Shown: positions 1 through 9,054, numbered from the stretch's first letter. The stretch: 48,491 nucleotides of DNA from Actinomadura sp. 6K520 (GCF_004349245.1 NZ_SMLC01000043.1:1-48491), one strand, 5' to 3'. Notes: generated from the letters alone by a model not told the origin. Translations and numbers: made by a program.

Positions 1-1
1 C

Positions 2-823
2 GACTCCACCGCCCACCCCGCCAAAATGCTGCCCGCCGTCGCCGCCACCGCCATCACCGCCTACACCCAGCCCGGCGAACTCGTGCTGGACCCGATGTGC
101 GGCATCGGCACCACGCTCGTCGAAGCCGTTCACGCCGGCCGCGACGCGATCGGGATCGAACTCGAACCCCGGTGGGCCGCACTGGCGCGCGACAACCTCG
201 ACCACGCCCAAGAGCAGGGCGCCACCGGTAGCGGCGCCGTCATCATCGGCGACGCCCGACACGCCCACTCCCTGGTCACCGACCCACAGCTGGCCGGGCG
301 GGTCGCGCTGCTGCTCACCTCACCGCCCTACGGACAATCCGTCCACGGGCAGGTCCGCTCCACCCGCGACTCCGGCCAACCCGGCGTCCACAAGTCCGAC
401 TACTCCTACGGCAAGACACCCGGGAATCTGGCCCGCGGCAGCCACCAGCGGCTGCTGACGGGCTTCGCCGACATCCTGGCCGGCTGCGTGCCGCTGCTGC
501 GGCCCGGCGGCATCGTGGCCATCACCACCCGCCCGTTCCGCCGCCACGGGCACCTGGTCGACTTCCCCGGCCAAATCTGGGCCGCCGCCCAAGACGCCGG
601 GCTGGAACCCGTGCAGCGGCTGGTGGCGCTGCTGTGTGGCATCAAGGACGAGCGGCTGGTCACCCGGGCGTCGTTCTTCGCCGCCCACGAGACCCGCAAG
701 GCCCGCGCCGCCGGGCTCCCTCTCCACGTCACCGCCCACGAAGACGTGCTCGTCCTTCGCAAATCGCCGCATGCACCTGTTGACCATACGGGCGAGGGCG
801 GCACGCCGGGTAGCGAGCGGTGA
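2..823 (+). CDS. Site-specific DNA methyltransferase, 5' end outside window
   Basis: This is a SAM-dependent DNA methyltransferase of the N4-cytosine/N6-adenine class. The reading frame is open from base 2. The residues before the first Met include HPAKM, which is normally internal in this family, so the true start lies upstream of the window. The SAM-binding motif DPMCGIGTTLVEA and the catalytic TSPPYG motif are both visible; an SPPY-type motif favours N4-cytosine methylation, but adenine cannot be excluded. No restriction endonuclease is seen beside it, so an orphan methyltransferase of a mobile element or phage is as likely as a restriction-modification system. Its stop overlaps the next start as GTGA, so the two are probably co-translated. 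Confidence 0.85.
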   Translation, partial: DSTAHPAKMLPAVAATAITAYTQPGELVLDPMCGIGTTLVEAVHAGRDAIGIELEPRWAALARDNLDHAQEQGATGSGAVIIGDARHAHSLVTDPQLAGRVALLLTSPPYGQSVHGQVRSTRDSGQPGVHKSDYSYGKTPGNLARGSHQRLLTGFADILAGCVPLLRPGGIVAITTRPFRRHGHLVDFPGQIWAAAQDAGLEPVQRLVALLCGIKDERLVTRASFFAAHETRKARAAGLPLHVTAHEDVLVLRKSPHAPVDHTGEGGTPGSER

Positions 824-1749
824 TGCGGCACGTGGTGATGTTTTCCGGCGGGATCAGCAGCTGGGCCGCCGCCCGCCGCGTCGCCGACGAACACGGCACC
901 AGCAACCTGCAGTTGCTGTTCGCCGACACCTACGCCGAGGACGAGGACCTCTACCGGTTCCTGGAGGAAGCTGCGGCACAGATCGGTGCACCGTTGATCC
1001 GCATCGCGGACGGCCGGACGCCGTGGCAGGTGTTCGACGACGAGCATTACATCGGAAATGCACGGGTGGCGCCGTGCTCCCGGCGACTCAAGCAGATCCC
1101 CTGCGTACGGTGGCTAGCTCAGCACACCGACCCGGCCGACACGGTGATCCATGTCGGAATCGACTGGAGCGAACTCCACCGCTTGCCGGCCATCGAACGC
1201 GGCTACCAGCCCTGGCTTGCCCACGCCCCGCTGTGCGACCCGCCGTGGACCAGCAAGGACGAACTCCTGGATCAGGCGCGTGCCTGCGGCCTGGAACCAC
1301 CTCGGTTGTATGCGCTGGGATTTCCGCACAACAACTGCGGCGGCGCATGCGTCCGCGGCGGCCAGGCCGCCTGGGCGCACCTGTGGGGAGTCTTCCCCGA
1401 CCGGTACCTCGACCACGAACGACGCGAGCAGGCATTCCAGAACCGGCTCGGCAAGAACGTCGCGGTCCTGCGTGAACGCCGCGGCGGGACCACACAGCCA
1501 CTGACCCTCCGGCAACTTCGCCAACGCCTAGAGCGCCGGGCAGGAACAACCGAAGATCCGGACGGGCAGCGCGCCGCCCATGACGGGCTCGACTGGGGCG
1601 GGTGCGGCTGCCTGCCAGTCCCCGACTCATCCGCACGCAGCGAATCCTCCTCACCGACCCGCATCCAGCCGGTAACCGACAGGCGGCGGCCCGATGACCG
1701 CCGTTCACGCTGTACGGCACGCGAGACGGACGGGGACCAACAACGATGA
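820..1749 (+). CDS. PP-loop (PAPS reductase / adenine nucleotide alpha-hydrolase-like) protein
   Basis: A 309-residue protein beginning with a PP-loop SGGISSW at residues 9-15, the ATP-pyrophosphate-binding signature of the PAPS reductase/N-type ATPase superfamily. The spacing resembles phage and mobile-element 'phosphoadenosine phosphosulfate reductase' proteins rather than assimilatory CysH. Several Cys are present, including a CxC near residue 258, which could bind metal. The last 50 residues are low complexity. The GTG start overlaps the stop of the methyltransferase (GTGA); an ATG one codon later is equally possible. Next to a DNA methyltransferase, a role in nucleotide or DNA modification is plausible, but that is inference. 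Confidence 0.7.
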   Translation: MMRHVVMFSGGISSWAAARRVADEHGTSNLQLLFADTYAEDEDLYRFLEEAAAQIGAPLIRIADGRTPWQVFDDEHYIGNARVAPCSRRLKQIPCVRWLAQHTDPADTVIHVGIDWSELHRLPAIERGYQPWLAHAPLCDPPWTSKDELLDQARACGLEPPRLYALGFPHNNCGGACVRGGQAAWAHLWGVFPDRYLDHERREQAFQNRLGKNVAVLRERRGGTTQPLTLRQLRQRLERRAGTTEDPDGQRAAHDGLDWGGCGCLPVPDSSARSESSSPTRIQPVTDRRRPDDRRSRCTARETDGDQQR

Positions 1750-2102
1750 CGCCTCCCTCCGCGCTTGTGCACGTGCAGTTGCCCGGCGAATCCGCCAACG
1801 GAGCCCTGGGCGCGCGCGCCAACCGTTGTGCAGGCCCGGCAAGGGCGCCGCGCTGGTGGAGACGAGACCTCGCCACTACAGACTCCGTGTCCATAGCCGT
1901 CCTGCCGAACCCCACTCCCCCAACCCCTGACACACGGAAAGCGCCGGGTGCGATCGAGGCGCTCGACTTGACCACAGCCGCGCAGCCGAGCATCGATCGA
2001 CCCCCTGGGTCGCGGTCTCGGCATGGGAGACGCGAGGGGGGTCTCCCACCAGCCACGCCCAGGGGCCTGGCCGGGGCGTCTCAGGTCGCGGTCGGTCTGT
2101 GA
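1746..2102 (+). CDS. Hypothetical protein in overlapping gene chain
   Basis: A 118-residue frame that I do not recognise. It is rich in Pro, Arg and Ala with no clear domain. The reason to believe it is context: its ATG overlaps the previous stop (ATGA) and its own TGA overlaps the next ATG (TGATG). This places it in an unbroken chain of overlapping frames leading to the serine recombinase. Composition alone would not support it, and it could be a chance frame in GC-rich DNA. Confidence 0.4.
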   Translation: MTPPSALVHVQLPGESANGALGARANRCAGPARAPRWWRRDLATTDSVSIAVLPNPTPPTPDTRKAPGAIEALDLTTAAQPSIDRPPGSRSRHGRREGGLPPATPRGLAGASQVAVGL

Positions 2103-2305
2103 TGGCAGGCCGCACCGGACGTCCCGGCGACCGCCCCTGCCCACCCGGCAGCGGCAGTCCGGACCACTACGCCGAACCGCTCAAGGTGCGCGTGGAAATC
2201 ATCACCGTCGGCGGCCAGGAAGGCGCCGCGCTACGGGCGGCGCAAGCCAAGGTCATCCGCGAACTCTTGCTGTGGGTAGCCGATGAAGAAACCAACACCA
2301 CATGA
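2102..2305 (+). CDS. Small hypothetical protein upstream of serine recombinase
   Basis: A 67-residue protein. The C-terminal half, from about HYAEPLKVRVEII onward, has a strand followed by an amphipathic helix and looks like a real small folded protein. Similar small unknowns sit directly upstream of large serine recombinases in actinomycete elements (my recollection, not searched). An ATG at 2102 is coupled to the upstream stop; a GTG at 2099 is an alternative. It could be a recombination directionality factor or another accessory protein, but there is no direct evidence. Confidence 0.5.
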   Translation: MAGRTGRPGDRPCPPGSGSPDHYAEPLKVRVEIITVGGQEGAALRAAQAKVIRELLLWVADEETNTT

Positions 2306-2437
2306 CCCCCACCAGGGCAGCGTCACTCCAAACGAGCGGCGGATCATATTTGAGATCCTTCGACAAGCACAGCTGTGGGTGTACTTGCTCATCCTCGCGC
2401 CCTGCCTCCAGTTGGCATTGCGCCCAGGAGCAGCGCG

Positions 2438-4438
2438 ATGAGTTCCCGGACCAGCGGATCGTCCCACCCGAGCGGCGCGCTTCGGTCCGTAACGCCAGTG
2501 ACGGTGATCTCTCGCCCAGGGCTGGCAGCCACACCCGTGGCAGGCGTGGTCGACCCGTTCGACGGGCTACGAGTGGCCTGGTGCGGACGCACGTCCACCG
2601 ACGACGTGCAGGACCCCACCCTGTCGCTGCCCCGCCAACTGGACAACAGCCGCCACGCTCTCCCCGCAGGGGCCCTGATCGTCGCCCACTTCTACGACAT
2701 CGAATCGGGCCGCAAGAACCTCGAAGAACGTGGACGCGGCACCGCCCACGACCAGTTCCAGATCCCCATCCCGCGAGACGGCGGTATCCAGGACCTGCTC
2801 GCCGAAGCCACCCGGTCCGACCGGCGCTTCGACGCGGTGGTGTGCGAGTCGATCGACCGGATCTCGCGCCGCACCTTCTACGGCACCAAGATCGAACACG
2901 AGCTGGAACAAGCCGGCATCCCGCTGTTCGCCGCCGACGAGCCCATCACCCTGACCGGCAAGCGCGCCACTGCGATCCTCACCCGCCGCGTGAAACAGGG
3001 CATCGCCGAGTGGTACGCGATCCAGATGCTCGAGCAGTCCTGGGACGGGCTGCGCACCCACACCCGGCAAGGCTGGAACGTCGGCCACCCACCCTACGGA
3101 TACCTCGCCGACAAGGTCCCCCACCCCGTCCCGGCCAAGGCCGCCGAGGGCAAGACCAAAACCCGGCTGGTCCCCGACCCGGTCCGCGGCCCCGCAGTCA
3201 CTCAAATCTTCCACTGGCGCGCGGTGGACAAGCTCGGATACGGCGACATCACCGATCTCCTCAACGCCGACCAGGACCGTTATCCACCACCGATGTCCCT
3301 CAACCCCCGCTACCGCGACCGCAACGCCTGGAGCCGATCCGGTGTCCGCGAGATCCTCCGTAACCCCAAGTACACCGGCTACATGGTGTACAACCGGCGC
3401 GCCACCACAAGCGCCCGCGGCAAGGTCAACCCACCCAGCGCCTGGGTCTGGTCCGACCAGCCCACCCACGAACCCCTCGTCACCCGCGAAACGTTCGACG
3501 CCGCCCAAGCCATAGCCCAAGCCCGCCAACGCTCCCGACGCGCCCCCGGCCCCAACCGCCACCGGCAAACCCGCCACAGCTACCTACTGCGCTCCTACAT
3601 CGTCTGCGGCCTGTGCGAGCGGAGAATGGCCGGAAAAACCGACCACCCACGGACCTACCCAGCCGTCTACTACTACTGCCAGCCCGACCGGAACCACAAA
3701 GGCCGCCCAGACCGCTTTCCCGACCACCCACCCACGGTGCGCCTCCGCGAAGAACCCCTGCTAGACGCCGTGCACACCTTCTTCGCCGACCGCATCTTCG
3801 GGCCGCACCGCCGGACGCTCCTGGAAGCCGACCTACCCGTCAGCGACCAACGCGCCCACGACGACTGGCAAGCCCGACGCCAGGCACTCCAGAAGACCAT
3901 CGACGACCTCACCCGACGCCGCGACCGCCTCATCGCCCGCTTCGACCAACTCGACGAAGACAACATCGACCTCGACCCCGAAACCGAACGCGAACTCACC
4001 CGCCAACTCCAAATCCGGTTCGCGGAACTGGAAACCCAGCGCCGCACCAAACTCGCCGAGCTGCACACCCAGGACGCCGAACCGCCTCCTAACGAGCACC
4101 ACACCGAGCTACTCGACCGACTCCCCCACCTTCAAGCACACCTGGCCGAACTACCCGAACACCTCCAACGACACCTCTACGACGCCTTCCACCTGCAAAT
4201 CCGCTACCACCCGAACGAACACGCCATCACCATCCGCATCACGATCAGTGACGACACCGTCGAGACCCTCGCCCACGCCAGCCAAACCATCCTCGCCCCC
4301 GCACTCAACGAATCCCGCGACCCTCAACCACCCGTAACGATCTCCCCGACCAACACTGCTAGCCGCACCAGATCCACGCAGTCACCGGCCATGGCGCAAT
4401 CGAGCCGTTTGGGCGTCGAGGTACAAATCCGTTTCTAG
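2438..4438 (+). CDS. Large serine recombinase (integrase-type)
   Basis: A 666-residue site-specific recombinase. The N-terminal resolvase domain carries the RTS motif with the likely nucleophile Ser53, followed by VCESIDRISRR, which contains active-site arginines. A recombinase domain follows, then a zinc ribbon (IVCGLCERRM ... YYYC, near residues 388-417) and a Lys/Arg/Glu-rich helical stretch of likely coiled coil, as in phage and ICE serine integrases. The ATG at 2438 is preferred because AGGAG lies 7 bases upstream; an in-frame GTG at 2375 lacks such a site. The preceding overlapping gene chain suggests it mobilises that block. I did not find attachment sites. Confidence 0.88.
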   Translation: MSSRTSGSSHPSGALRSVTPVTVISRPGLAATPVAGVVDPFDGLRVAWCGRTSTDDVQDPTLSLPRQLDNSRHALPAGALIVAHFYDIESGRKNLEERGRGTAHDQFQIPIPRDGGIQDLLAEATRSDRRFDAVVCESIDRISRRTFYGTKIEHELEQAGIPLFAADEPITLTGKRATAILTRRVKQGIAEWYAIQMLEQSWDGLRTHTRQGWNVGHPPYGYLADKVPHPVPAKAAEGKTKTRLVPDPVRGPAVTQIFHWRAVDKLGYGDITDLLNADQDRYPPPMSLNPRYRDRNAWSRSGVREILRNPKYTGYMVYNRRATTSARGKVNPPSAWVWSDQPTHEPLVTRETFDAAQAIAQARQRSRRAPGPNRHRQTRHSYLLRSYIVCGLCERRMAGKTDHPRTYPAVYYYCQPDRNHKGRPDRFPDHPPTVRLREEPLLDAVHTFFADRIFGPHRRTLLEADLPVSDQRAHDDWQARRQALQKTIDDLTRRRDRLIARFDQLDEDNIDLDPETERELTRQLQIRFAELETQRRTKLAELHTQDAEPPPNEHHTELLDRLPHLQAHLAELPEHLQRHLYDAFHLQIRYHPNEHAITIRITISDDTVETLAHASQTILAPALNESRDPQPPVTISPTNTASRTRSTQSPAMAQSSRLGVEVQIRF

Positions 4439-4924
4439 CCGCAGAATGCAGTCTCGGGTTCTTTTTGGCTACCCACCTGCTCATAATTCTGAGGGGACAT
4501 GTTATCCATAGCCGGGGGGGCAGGACCCCTCTGCCTACCATCGGCCGCCTTAAACGCCATGCCATGCGAGACGGCGCAGGCTGTCCCCTTGGGTCCCGGA
4601 TTGGCCGTGATCCTATGCCGAGACCGCGTTCATCTTCGATGACAGTCACCACAAACCCGAGGGACCTCGCGGCGCAGCCGGGCCGCACCTCGTCCTTCTC
4701 CGCGCTGGTCGGCCCGTCGGTCCTGCGGCCGTCATCGCGGTCGGCCTGGACCACCCGGTTCCGGATCGGCCGGAGGTTCGAACTTCCCTGCCGGCTCCTT
4801 CGTCTCCGACCGGCCCGCACCAACTCCGCTGGCTCCCATCGTCCCAAGCGATCAGGTGTCTACAAGGCACGGGCGCCCTCCATCCCGAACGGCGCGACGG
4901 GCACTCTCGTCGCCCCTGCTGACA
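4439..4924 (+). other. Intergenic stretch after recombinase, no convincing gene
   Basis: Frames on both strands have atypical composition and no recognisable motif. A GGTTCGAAC sequence near 4776 resembles a tRNA T-loop, but the flanking bases do not form a proper T-stem or cloverleaf. This is where an attachment site of the recombinase could lie, but I cannot show one. Confidence 0.4.
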
Positions 4925-4945
4925 CCGGATCGGACTCTGATCCGG
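4925..4945. repeat. Perfect 7-bp inverted repeat upstream of lsr2
   Basis: CCGGATC and GATCCGG are separated by seven bases, about 70 bases before the lsr2 start. It could be an operator for lsr2 or a small hairpin closing the upstream region. No T-run follows it. Confidence 0.4.
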
Positions 4946-5013
4946 ATTAACTACGCGCCGAAGTCAGCTACGGTCGAGATAATCAGAAGAACGGCAACGT
5001 AGGGGGAACAGGC

Positions 5014-5340
5014 ATGGCTCAGAAGGTAATCGTCCAGATGACGGACGACATCGACGGCTCGGAGGCCAACGAGACCGTACGGTTCTCCATCGACGGTTCG
5101 GCCTATGAAATCGACCTGAACGAAGGCAATGCGGACAAGCTTCGCGGTGCTTTGCACGCCTACATGCAGAGCGGTCGACGGCTCAAGGCCACCAGGGGCG
5201 GCAAGGCCCCGGCCCGTAGCACCAATAGCCGTGAGCGCAGCGCCGAGATCCGCGAATGGGCGAAGGCCAACGGCATCAAGGTCAACGAGCGTGGGCGCAT
5301 CCCAGCCACCGTCATCGAGCAGTACGAGGCCGCGCACTAG
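5014..5340 (+). CDS. lsr2: Lsr2 nucleoid-associated protein
   Basis: A 108-residue Lsr2 homologue of normal length. The N-terminal dimerisation half begins [18 protein letters not shown], with the acidic-then-beta pattern typical of the family. The C-terminal DNA-binding domain contains [18 protein letters not shown], with an RGR AT-hook-like minor-groove motif. Lsr2 is the actinobacterial H-NS analogue that silences AT-rich, often foreign DNA. A purine-rich AGGGGGAA sequence about 7 bases before the ATG supports this start. It sits alone between the recombinase and a convergent cyclase-like gene. This may be an accessory copy, since actinomycetes often carry more than one. Confidence 0.95.
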   Translation: MAQKVIVQMTDDIDGSEANETVRFSIDGSAYEIDLNEGNADKLRGALHAYMQSGRRLKATRGGKAPARSTNSRERSAEIREWAKANGIKVNERGRIPATVIEQYEAAH

Positions 5341-5606
5341 CCAGCCCGCACAGCCGTGTACGCAGCGCCCGAGGGACTCATCGGCTCCGGCCGGCGGCCC
5401 CCTGCTTGTCGCACTGGGAAGGAACGATCGCCCGTTGGCCACCACATGGGAGTGGTCATCGGAAGGTACCAAGGGCCACCCAACAGCAATGGCTACCCGG
5501 CTAATCGAGCTTGTACTTTGCCGACAACCTCGTCCGCGCGGGTCGAGCAGCACGCCATGCCGGGGTGTTTTCTGAGTACGGCCTCTGACGCCGGGGCGCG
5601 TGTGGG

Positions 5607-6179
5607 TCAGTGCCCGGTGCGGTAGACGGGTGGTAGCCAGAGGTATCCGCAGGTGCGGGTTTCCTTGTGGCGGACGCTGATGGGCCGGTAGGCGGCGGCG
5701 TTGATGAGGCCGGATGCGGCGGCGTGCTGGTAGAGCTGCTGGGAGACCAGCATGGCGAGGTCGGTGTCGGCGGCCGCGAGGTGCTGTTTGAAGGCGGGGG
5801 CCTCCAGTAGCCGGAACAGGTGCGTCAGTGGCTGGCCGAGCACACCGTACTCGTCGCGCTCGATGTCGCCGGTGTGCACGGCCATTCGGAGCCGGAGCCG
5901 GCCGAGGTCGTTGGCGAGTCGGTTGGAGCGGCGCAGCAGCGCGGTGAGGTGGTGGGCCAGCGGGTCCAGGGCGGCGGTGGGACGTACCTCGGCCGGGGTG
6001 ACGATCAGGGCGCCGTCGCCGCGGTCCTCGCGGTGGCATGCCCCCCAGGGCAGCCTGGACATCTCGAAGGCTTCCTGCAGGTGACGATACAGGTGCGTGC
6101 GCAGGAATCTTTGGGCGTCGGCGTCGCGTCGTTGGTCACCGAAGCTGGGGATATCGACGGCGATGAGAGTGGTGTGCAT
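5607..6179 (-). CDS. Nucleotidyl cyclase-like protein
   Basis: A 190-residue single-domain protein resembling a class III nucleotidyl cyclase. The first metal-binding Asp is in IAVDIPSFGD (Asp9) and the second in DRGDGALIV (Asp55). A HTGDIERDEYGVLGQPL segment follows, matching the family's HxGxV...GxxVN region. No membrane segment or sensor domain is visible. Stand-alone cyclases of this type are common in actinomycetes and have been linked to NTP-dependent conflict systems. I chose the ATG at 6179 because the domain begins there; a GTG at 6260 overlaps the stop of the upstream gene (GTGA) and would add 27 residues. It is probably co-transcribed with that gene. Confidence 0.65.
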   Translation of the reverse strand: MHTTLIAVDIPSFGDQRRDADAQRFLRTHLYRHLQEAFEMSRLPWGACHREDRGDGALIVTPAEVRPTAALDPLAHHLTALLRRSNRLANDLGRLRLRMAVHTGDIERDEYGVLGQPLTHLFRLLEAPAFKQHLAAADTDLAMLVSQQLYQHAAASGLINAAAYRPISVRHKETRTCGYLWLPPVYRTGH

Positions 6180-6256
6180 CTTGGGGTTTCTCGCTTGGTT
6201 GGTGGGAGGCGGCGGGAAGGGGCGCCCGGCCGGATGGGCGGTCGGGACGACGGGGC

Positions 6257-6523
6257 TCACCGGCGGTCGAGGCGGGGCCGAGGGGCGAGGCGGAAGTCGA
6301 GCATGGAGTCATCAGCCCAGAAGTCCTCAAGCTGGCGGGCGGTGAGCTGCTCGATCGGCACCGCGGGGAGGGTCTTGCCCGTCTGGATCGACCACATGGT
6401 GATCAGCGCCAGCGCGGCCCGTGCGTCGTCCAGGCAGGTGGCGCCCGTACCCGGCCCGGCCGACCTGGCCGGATCCGAGCAGCTGATCAGGCGCTGAAGT
6501 GGTGATGCGGCGCACCGCAGCAT
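6257..6523 (-). CDS. Small hypothetical protein paired with cyclase-like gene
   Basis: An 88-residue protein that I do not recognise. It starts at an ATG with GAAAGGAA about 7 bases upstream, which is the best start in a longer open frame. The C-terminal half has acidic and aromatic residues (EDFWADDSM) and a Pro/Arg-rich tail. It lies directly upstream of the cyclase-like gene, with its stop overlapping a possible GTG start of that gene, so the two probably act together. It is divergent from the DUF5753 regulator at 6805. Confidence 0.55.
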   Translation of the reverse strand: MLRCAASPLQRLISCSDPARSAGPGTGATCLDDARAALALITMWSIQTGKTLPAVPIEQLTARQLEDFWADDSMLDFRLAPRPRLDRR

Positions 6524-6804
6524 CGCGTTCCTTTCGTGTGATGGCACCCCATGCCGGCCCCGGGGGGCCCGGGACGGCCTGGTGTGAGGTGAGATCACAC
6601 TGACTGCCGCCTTCGAAATGACGCGACCTAAACGCCGTTTCCCGGACGTTCCTCGGATATACCGACCGGTATCCGAGACGCATCCGGAATTCACCACAAT
6701 CTGAACGTTCGCTCGAAATCAGCTGAGTGCCGAGTTAGGTCAGAGCTCAACCAGGTCGACTGATTTGTGTCATGTGACCGGCTTTCCATCAGGGGGCTGC
6801 CACT
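6524..6804. promoter_or_regulatory. Divergent intergenic region
   Basis: This 281-base AT-richer spacer separates the small-protein/cyclase pair (minus strand) from the DUF5753 regulator (plus strand) and must carry promoters for both. I see no confident -10/-35 pair or palindrome. Confidence 0.4.
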
Positions 6805-8115
6805 ATGTTCAATGACATCGGCGGACAGGCAGCTGAGATCGATCGGAACACAGGCATGGCAAAACGTGATCGTGTGGAGCAGTTCTCCGCAGTGGTTGCC
6901 CTACTGAACCGAGATCATCTTGCGGCCAACAAACCGACATTTGCTCACATTGCGCGCGTTTCAGGCGAGCTGGCGTCCGCGAAGCGGATAGTGCACGGCG
7001 TTTACGTCGAGCACCTGCCCCGCTCAACGGCCAACGACGTAATGCGGGGCATCCATACCAACAGACTGCGCTGGGCACTGGTGGAGAGCCTGTGGGCGGT
7101 GATCCACCACATCGCCGAGCAGCGAGGACTCGACACCCGCGCCATGACCTCCCGCCAAGAGCTCCATCGCCGCTTCCACCGCCCGGCCCCGTCCAAGGCC
7201 GCAGACGAGGCACCTGGGCTGCCCGCGGCAGAGCCCGCGCACCCCTCTCCCGCTCGGCCAGAACCCGCGCCACCGCACCTGCGCCCCAGGCCACCAGCGC
7301 GTGAAAGGCGGCCGGGCCCGGAGTTGCCGCACTCGGGGCAAGCAGACGACCCGCTCAACGACACACCCGGTCGCGGCATCGGTCTCATCTCCCCCGACCC
7401 ACTCGCCTCCGGACTAGCACCCTTGGCTTTCGGAACCCCCGTCGACGGTAACGACCCACACGATGCCGCCCGGCGACTTCTGGCCCACGCTCGGCAACAT
7501 GACGACGATGCCTGGTGGCGCGACCACCGCCGAGTAGTGCCCGCCTGGTTTGGTCCCTACCTCACCTTGGAACCCGAACTCGACCTCATCCGCGTCTATG
7601 CGCCACGCCGCGTCCCCGGACTGCTGCAGACCCCCGACTACGCGCGGCATGTGCTCACCGAGGACCTGCCCGGCATTCCCGCAGACGAACTGGCGCAACG
7701 AATCGAACTACGCCAACTCCGCCAGCAGCTGCTGCACCGCCCGGACGCCCCCCGCTACTGGGCCATCATCGACCCGCGGGCCCTAGCCCGGCGCACCGCC
7801 CCGCCCACGGTACTGCGTGGACAACTGCGACACCTGATCGCCATGGCCGCCTACCCGCACATCACCCTGCAGCTCGTCCGCAGCACCGACGCCGAACGCG
7901 TCGTTCCCGCCGGGCCGATCACACTGATGCGATTCCCCGAACCCGACGTGGGCGACATCGTCTACCTCGAACAAAACGATCACGGCATCTATGTGGACGA
8001 CAGCGAGGCCGTCGACTACTTCGCGTTGCGCTACCAGCAACTGGCGCTCAAGGCCATGGAACCCCACGCCAGCGTCAGCCTGCTGCTGAAAATGCTTGAC
8101 CGGCTCCAGCCATAA
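6805..8115 (+). CDS. DUF5753-domain transcriptional regulator
   Basis: A 436-residue protein. The C-terminal ~200 residues match the DUF5753 (Scr1-type) ligand or partner domain: VYAPRRVPGLLQTPDYARHV, then a basic helix, HITLQLVRS, GPITLMRFPEPDVGDIVYLE and YVDDSEAVDYF. The N-terminal ~120 residues (about 17-110) probably form a divergent helix-turn-helix, followed by a Pro-rich linker. The normal partner, a short DUF397 protein, is not adjacent; the next gene is a DUF574 methyltransferase. AGGGGG about 10 bases before the ATG supports the start. It is longer than the usual ~280 residues because of the N-terminus and linker. Confidence 0.75.
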   Translation: MFNDIGGQAAEIDRNTGMAKRDRVEQFSAVVALLNRDHLAANKPTFAHIARVSGELASAKRIVHGVYVEHLPRSTANDVMRGIHTNRLRWALVESLWAVIHHIAEQRGLDTRAMTSRQELHRRFHRPAPSKAADEAPGLPAAEPAHPSPARPEPAPPHLRPRPPARERRPGPELPHSGQADDPLNDTPGRGIGLISPDPLASGLAPLAFGTPVDGNDPHDAARRLLAHARQHDDDAWWRDHRRVVPAWFGPYLTLEPELDLIRVYAPRRVPGLLQTPDYARHVLTEDLPGIPADELAQRIELRQLRQQLLHRPDAPRYWAIIDPRALARRTAPPTVLRGQLRHLIAMAAYPHITLQLVRSTDAERVVPAGPITLMRFPEPDVGDIVYLEQNDHGIYVDDSEAVDYFALRYQQLALKAMEPHASVSLLLKMLDRLQP

Positions 8116-8197
8116 CCACGCCGTCCCGTGCAATACCGCACCAGGTCTGGTCTGATAGAAGGAAAGGATAAGCAAGCACGCGGGCTGGGGTTCACCT

Positions 8198-9022
8198 ATG
8201 GGCAGCGAGAACCGGGACTTTTGGGCCGGCCACGACGATGACCCCGACGGCAGAATCGACACCAGCATCCCGCACTCGGCACGGATCTGGAACTACTGGC
8301 TCGGCGGCAAAGACAACTTCCCTGCCGACCAGCAGGCCGGCGAAGAATACGCACGTACCTTCCCCGGCATCATCCCGCTGGCCCGCGCCTCCCGCGACTT
8401 CATCGGCCGTGCCGTGACCTACCTCGCCGCCGACAAAGGCGTCCGGCAGTTCCTGGACATCGGCACCGGCCTCCCCACCGAGAACAACACCCACCAGGTC
8501 GCCCAGCGCGCCGCCCCCGCCTCCCGCATCGTCTACGTCGACAACGACCCCCTGGTGCTGGTGCACGCGCGCGCCCTGCTGACCAGCAAACCCGAAGGCG
8601 CCGCCCACTACCTCGAAGCCGACCTGCACCAACCCGACCAGATCCTCACCGGCGCCCGGCAACTGCTCGACTTCACCCGGCCGATCGCACTGATGCTGAT
8701 GGGCATCATCGGCCACGTCCCCGACGACGCCACCGCCACCCGGATCATCACCACCCTGATCGCCGCGCTTCCACCGGGCAGTTACCTGGCCCTCTACGAC
8801 GGCACCTCCACCGACCAGGCATTCCTGGAAGCCCAGCAAGGCTACGACGACACCGGTGCCGCCCCCTACCGGCTGCGCAGCCCCGACCAGATCCGCGCCT
8901 TCTTCACGGGCCTCGAGTTCGTCGACCCCGGCGTCGTCTCCCTGCCACACTGGCGCCCTGACCCCTCCCCACTCCCCCCCGGCACCGTCGAGGCCTACTG
9001 CGGCGTCGCCCGCAAACCCTGA
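8198..9022 (+). CDS. SAM-dependent methyltransferase, DUF574 family
   Basis: A 274-residue DUF574/Methyltransf_19 protein. Diagnostic features are the N-terminal ARIWNYWLGGKDNF block, the SAM-binding FLDIGTGLPTENNTH and YVDNDPLVLVHARALL segments, and LMLMGIIGHVPDD. These methyltransferases are abundant in actinomycetes, often beside Scr1/DUF5753 regulators; their substrates are largely unknown. It lies 82 bases downstream of the DUF5753 gene on the same strand and is probably co-transcribed. A G-rich stretch precedes the ATG. A strong hairpin immediately follows the stop. Confidence 0.85.
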   Translation: MGSENRDFWAGHDDDPDGRIDTSIPHSARIWNYWLGGKDNFPADQQAGEEYARTFPGIIPLARASRDFIGRAVTYLAADKGVRQFLDIGTGLPTENNTHQVAQRAAPASRIVYVDNDPLVLVHARALLTSKPEGAAHYLEADLHQPDQILTGARQLLDFTRPIALMLMGIIGHVPDDATATRIITTLIAALPPGSYLALYDGTSTDQAFLEAQQGYDDTGAAPYRLRSPDQIRAFFTGLEFVDPGVVSLPHWRPDPSPLPPGTVEAYCGVARKP

Positions 9023-9028
9023 GGCACC

Positions 9029-9054
9029 GGTCGGTTCTCGCCGGCGAACCGGCC
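9029..9054 (+). terminator. Hairpin after DUF574 methyltransferase gene
   Basis: GGTCGGTTC and GAACCGGCC pair over nine positions (one G-T wobble) around an eight-base loop, starting six bases after the stop. No T-run follows, which is common for actinomycete terminators. Confidence 0.5.

Noticed and set aside
4772..4797. tRNA-like T-loop GGTTCGAAC, possible tRNA or attachment-site fragment
   Set aside because: The flanking bases pair poorly as a T-stem on either strand, and no acceptor, D or anticodon arm could be built.
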